From the NCBI GenBank assembly GCA_040386075.1, contig JAZKGE010000013.1, forward strand, positions 171,013 to 235,012: a DNA stretch of 64,000 nucleotides, in the 5' to 3' direction. This document shows positions 61,589-64,000 of the stretch, in pieces; the first letter of the stretch is position 1; each line of letters opens with the position of its first letter. Source of the stretch: UBA4416 sp040386075. GTDB lineage: Bacteria; Bacteroidota; Bacteroidia; B-17B0; Aurantibacillaceae. Made by a program: the position numbers and the translations under genes. A model generated the notes under the pieces. The model did not search any database and was not told where the DNA came from. It worked only from the letters and a program-made list of their open reading frames with translations.

Positions 61589-62341
61589 ATGAGAACACTT
61601 ATACTTTTTATATTTATTGGTTTTTGTTGTACCATCAAAGCTCAAAACACCAGGATCATTGATTATAACTCCATTGGCTGGTACAATGTATTTATTACAA
61701 AAAAAATAACTAAAAAATGGAGTGGACATTTTGAATATCAATGGAGAAGAACAAATGTGATAACAGACTGGCAACAAAGTTTATTAAGAACAGGCGTCAA
61801 TTACCGCCTCAATAAAAAATTATTATTCAGAGCAGGATATGGCTGGATAGAAACATTTCCTTATGGGAATATTCCTTTACAAGCTACTGGTAAAATATTT
61901 ACCGAACACCGCGCTTTTCAGGCAATACTATTGGATGATACCATACACTCATTGGACATTCAACACCGATTTATGCTGGAGCAGCGATGGATAGGCCGAT
62001 ACTCAAGTCCTGCTATTTCAATAGAAGACGATTATGTATTTGTAAACCGCTTACGCTACATGTTACGTTTGCAAATACCTATTGGAAAAAAACGAATGGA
62101 AGACAATACTTTTTATGCTGCATTTTATGATGAGATATTTATTCAGTTCGGAAAAAACGTTCAGGAAAACATATTTGACCAAAACAGGATAGGCGCTTTG
62201 TTGGGTTATCGGGCAAATAAACTATTCAGGCTGGAAGCAGGCTATTTAGTTCAGTCGGCACTTTTGGGCAGGGAGATCAAAGGCAATAATGTGCTTCAAA
62301 AAAATAATGGCTTGATCGTTAATACTTACTTCAATTTTTAA
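61589..62341 (+). CDS. DUF2490 outer-membrane protein
   Basis: About 250 residues with signal peptide (LILFIFIGFCCTIKAQ) and repeated aromatic/basic beta strands (GHFEYQWRRTN, HRFMLEQRWIGRY, FRLEAGYLVQSALLG). These features match DUF2490, a Bacteroidota outer-membrane barrel family of unknown function. I chose ATG 61589, where the signal peptide begins, over an earlier start at 61535. Confidence 0.85.
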   Translation: MRTLILFIFIGFCCTIKAQNTRIIDYNSIGWYNVFITKKITKKWSGHFEYQWRRTNVITDWQQSLLRTGVNYRLNKKLLFRAGYGWIETFPYGNIPLQATGKIFTEHRAFQAILLDDTIHSLDIQHRFMLEQRWIGRYSSPAISIEDDYVFVNRLRYMLRLQIPIGKKRMEDNTFYAAFYDEIFIQFGKNVQENIFDQNRIGALLGYRANKLFRLEAGYLVQSALLGREIKGNNVLQKNNGLIVNTYFNF

Positions 62342-62422
62342 GTCCAAAAGAATTACCCGAATTTTATAAGCGGTAAAAAGCTTACCCACACAAGTGGTAT
62401 CTTTAAGATATAAGATACTATT

Positions 62423-63685
62423 ATGCGCATTATTACTTTATGCTTATTTATCTGTTTGTGTTTCGACACAAAATCGCAAACGCTCAAACAGTTATCTGAG
62501 GAAGCTACCAAAGCCTACAAGGATAAGAACATGCCTTTGTTCCTTTTCCTCACTAAACAGCAGGATTCTATAAGACCTTCGCATCCAACGATTCTTTACA
62601 ACCTGGCTTGTGCTTATGCATTGAATGCCAAATCGAGCGAGGCTATTTCTGTTTTAAAAAACATGATCTTAATGAATAACAAAGTAGCTTTTGAAACTGA
62701 TGAAGATCTTGCTTCTCTGCATGAATTAACGGAATATAAAGCTCTTTTGAAACTTAAGACTAACCAGTTAATTGAAGTTAAACACTCTAACAAAATTATA
62801 GAGTTAAGTGCGAAAGAGTTACATCCTGAAGGCATAACTTATTTGCCAAAACATAAATTATGGTTATCGGGAAGTATCCGTAAACATAAGATCGTTTCTT
62901 TCAATATCAAAACAGGTGAATGTGATGAGTGGCTAACGGATGGAAAATTGTTATCGGTATTTGCATTAAAAGCAGATGCTAAAGAAGAGTTTTTATGGGT
63001 GGCGACGTCTGCAGTACCAGAAATGGATAACTATTCAGAAGAAAAAAACGGCATAGGAGAAATTTTAAAAATTGAAATTAAAACAAAACAGATCATCAGG
63101 GGATATGGATTATCGGGCAGCCATGTATTTGGGGATATTACAATAGCAAAAAACGGAGATGTATTTATCAGCGATAGTGACCAACCGCTTATTTATAAGA
63201 TAAATCCTGTAACAGATCAATTAGAAGAGTTTATCAATATAGAAAAAGAAGCTTTTAACCTTCAAGGCTTAACTTTAAATGAAGATGAAAGTGCTTTGTA
63301 TATTGCCGACTATCTGAAAGGCATTTTAAAAATTAATTTAAAAGATGCGACGCAAAGAACGTGGCTTGATTTTCCGGAAGGGACCACACGAAAGGGAATT
63401 GACGGATTGGTGTTTTACAAGAACTCATTGATCGCCATCCACAACGGTATTAAACCCATCAGGATTATAAAATATGATCTGAATAAAGAAGGCACGCATG
63501 CAATTAAAGCTACTGTAATTGACCATGCAAGACAAGAATTCATGGAACCCACCTTAGCAACCTTAATTGGTAGCGAACTTTACTTTATTGCTAATTCGCC
63601 ATGGAGTTGTTATACCAAAGATTTTCAACTGGATGAAAGCAAACTTAGATCGCCGCTATTATATCGATTCAAAATAGAGAAATAA
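62423..63685 (+). CDS. Secreted TPR + SMP-30-like beta-propeller protein
   Basis: A 420-residue exported protein: signal peptide (RIITLCLFICLCFDTKSQ), a short TPR-like helical domain (residues ~20-110, including PTILYNLACAYALNAKSSEA), then a six-bladed propeller of the SMP-30/gluconolactonase type (PEGITYLPKHKLWLSGS, GDITIAKNGDVFISDSDQPLIYKI, NLQGLTLNEDESALYIADYLKGI). It may be a lactonase or a sugar/metal-binding scaffold; the metal ligands are not verified. It follows the DUF2490 gene by 81 bases. Confidence 0.85.
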   Translation: MRIITLCLFICLCFDTKSQTLKQLSEEATKAYKDKNMPLFLFLTKQQDSIRPSHPTILYNLACAYALNAKSSEAISVLKNMILMNNKVAFETDEDLASLHELTEYKALLKLKTNQLIEVKHSNKIIELSAKELHPEGITYLPKHKLWLSGSIRKHKIVSFNIKTGECDEWLTDGKLLSVFALKADAKEEFLWVATSAVPEMDNYSEEKNGIGEILKIEIKTKQIIRGYGLSGSHVFGDITIAKNGDVFISDSDQPLIYKINPVTDQLEEFINIEKEAFNLQGLTLNEDESALYIADYLKGILKINLKDATQRTWLDFPEGTTRKGIDGLVFYKNSLIAIHNGIKPIRIIKYDLNKEGTHAIKATVIDHARQEFMEPTLATLIGSELYFIANSPWSCYTKDFQLDESKLRSPLLYRFKIEK

Positions 63686-63858
63686 TCTAATTGCCTGACA
63701 TCAAATAAGATCGCAACTATCTACAATAATTCAGTTTAGAAACAAAATGGCAAAAAAGGCATATAAATGGGTATATTTTAGCCATTAAATATCCTTGCAT
63801 CCTTGGGAAATTGAGTATATTTAACCTTCAAAATTTTAAACTAATCAGATTAAACGAT

Positions 63859-64000
63859 ATGGAAAAAGTATTAAAGTCACTAGGAATTAAAGATATAAAT
63901 GATGGATGCGCTACAGGTAAAAATTATTTTGCCAGCGGCGATGTTATTGAATCTTATAGTCCGGTTGATGGAAAATTAATTGCAAAAGTAAAAGTAGCTA
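63859..64000 (+). CDS. Aldehyde dehydrogenase, ALDH7-like, 5' part
   Basis: The first 47 residues are seen (MEKVLKSLGIKDINDGCATG ... YSPVDGKLIAKVKVA). This start matches the N-terminus of the ALDH7/L-aminoadipate-semialdehyde dehydrogenase group, used in lysine and piperideine-carboxylate breakdown. The catalytic part lies beyond the window. The 63686-63858 gap before it holds no gene I can support. Confidence 0.75.
   Translation, partial: MEKVLKSLGIKDINDGCATGKNYFASGDVIESYSPVDGKLIAKVKVA

Noticed and set aside
63686..63858. Promoter for the final aldehyde dehydrogenase gene
   Set aside because: TATATTTA near 63815 lacks the final G of the -7 consensus and no -33 partner sits at the right distance, so I left it out of the features.

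Overview
The window looks like chromosomal DNA of a Bacteroidota bacterium with low G+C. Direct signs are a Por-type (T9SS) C-terminal sorting module on the 1145-residue PKD protein, TAnnTTTG-type -7 promoter boxes instead of sigma70 -10 boxes, almost no Shine-Dalgarno sequences, a bacillithiol gene (bshB1), a long-tailed ribosomal protein S16, DUF5522 and DUF2490 proteins, and two families of short inverted repeats. I see no rRNA, tRNA, CRISPR array, transposase or prophage gene, and no gene-free stretch over 300 bases.

Layout. 1-9.9 kb: the 3' end of an alpha-2-macroglobulin gene with intact thioester, bshB1, two small secreted proteins, recG, a small outer-membrane-like protein, a tiny membrane protein with a palindrome at its promoter, then ruvB and queG. 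9.9-14.1 kb: a sensor histidine kinase and an 875-residue protein with two CbbX/SpoVK-like AAA+ modules behind a duplicated N-terminal domain. 14.1-34.5 kb: a large surface-polysaccharide locus, nearly all on the minus strand. Its putative promoter lies before a NeuD-like acetyltransferase, followed by Wzm/Wzt exporter genes, a DegT aminotransferase, six glycosyltransferases in all, an MBOAT/SGNH acyl-transfer pair, a transglutaminase-like membrane protein, a polysaccharide deacetylase, a formyltransferase, an AsnB-type amidotransferase and GalE. One polytopic membrane protein is coded on the opposite strand. 34.7-38.1 kb: a T9SS-exported PKD adhesin-like protein, divergent from the polysaccharide operon.

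38-49.5 kb: housekeeping and envelope genes. These are rdgB, an RNA methyltransferase, MlaF/MlaE lipid-transport subunits, a universal stress protein, rpsP with a bidirectional terminator, and an operon of an MCE (MlaD-like) protein, HdrC-like and HdrB-like Fe-S proteins and a TPR lipoprotein. A histidine-rich polytopic membrane protein, a 56-residue DUF5522 gene and a PLP-dependent ACC deaminase/D-cysteine desulfhydrase homologue follow. 49.5-51.3 kb: two tandem paralogous surface proteins, one with an internal minisatellite.

51.4-55.6 kb: a probable 2-aminomuconate-semialdehyde dehydrogenase, thiL, a lipoprotein, a RidA-family probable 2-aminomuconate deaminase (two consecutive steps of kynurenine breakdown), and an AT-rich, probably acquired FRG-domain gene. 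55.6-61.5 kb: a run of about ten very small proteins (VOC, SRPBCC/AHSA1, DUF1801, MmcQ/YjbR, GyrI-like, DoxX) around a GlxA-type regulator. 61.6-64 kb: a DUF2490 protein, a beta-propeller protein and the start of an ALDH7-like dehydrogenase cut by the window end.

The best leads for something undescribed are the duplicated-domain/double-AAA protein, the amide-chemistry genes (AsnB, transglutaminase fold, formyltransferase, deacetylase) inside the polysaccharide locus, the HxxxE-motif membrane protein at 47.4-48.4 kb, and the small membrane protein with an operator-like palindrome at 7.7 kb. None of these is a proven new system.
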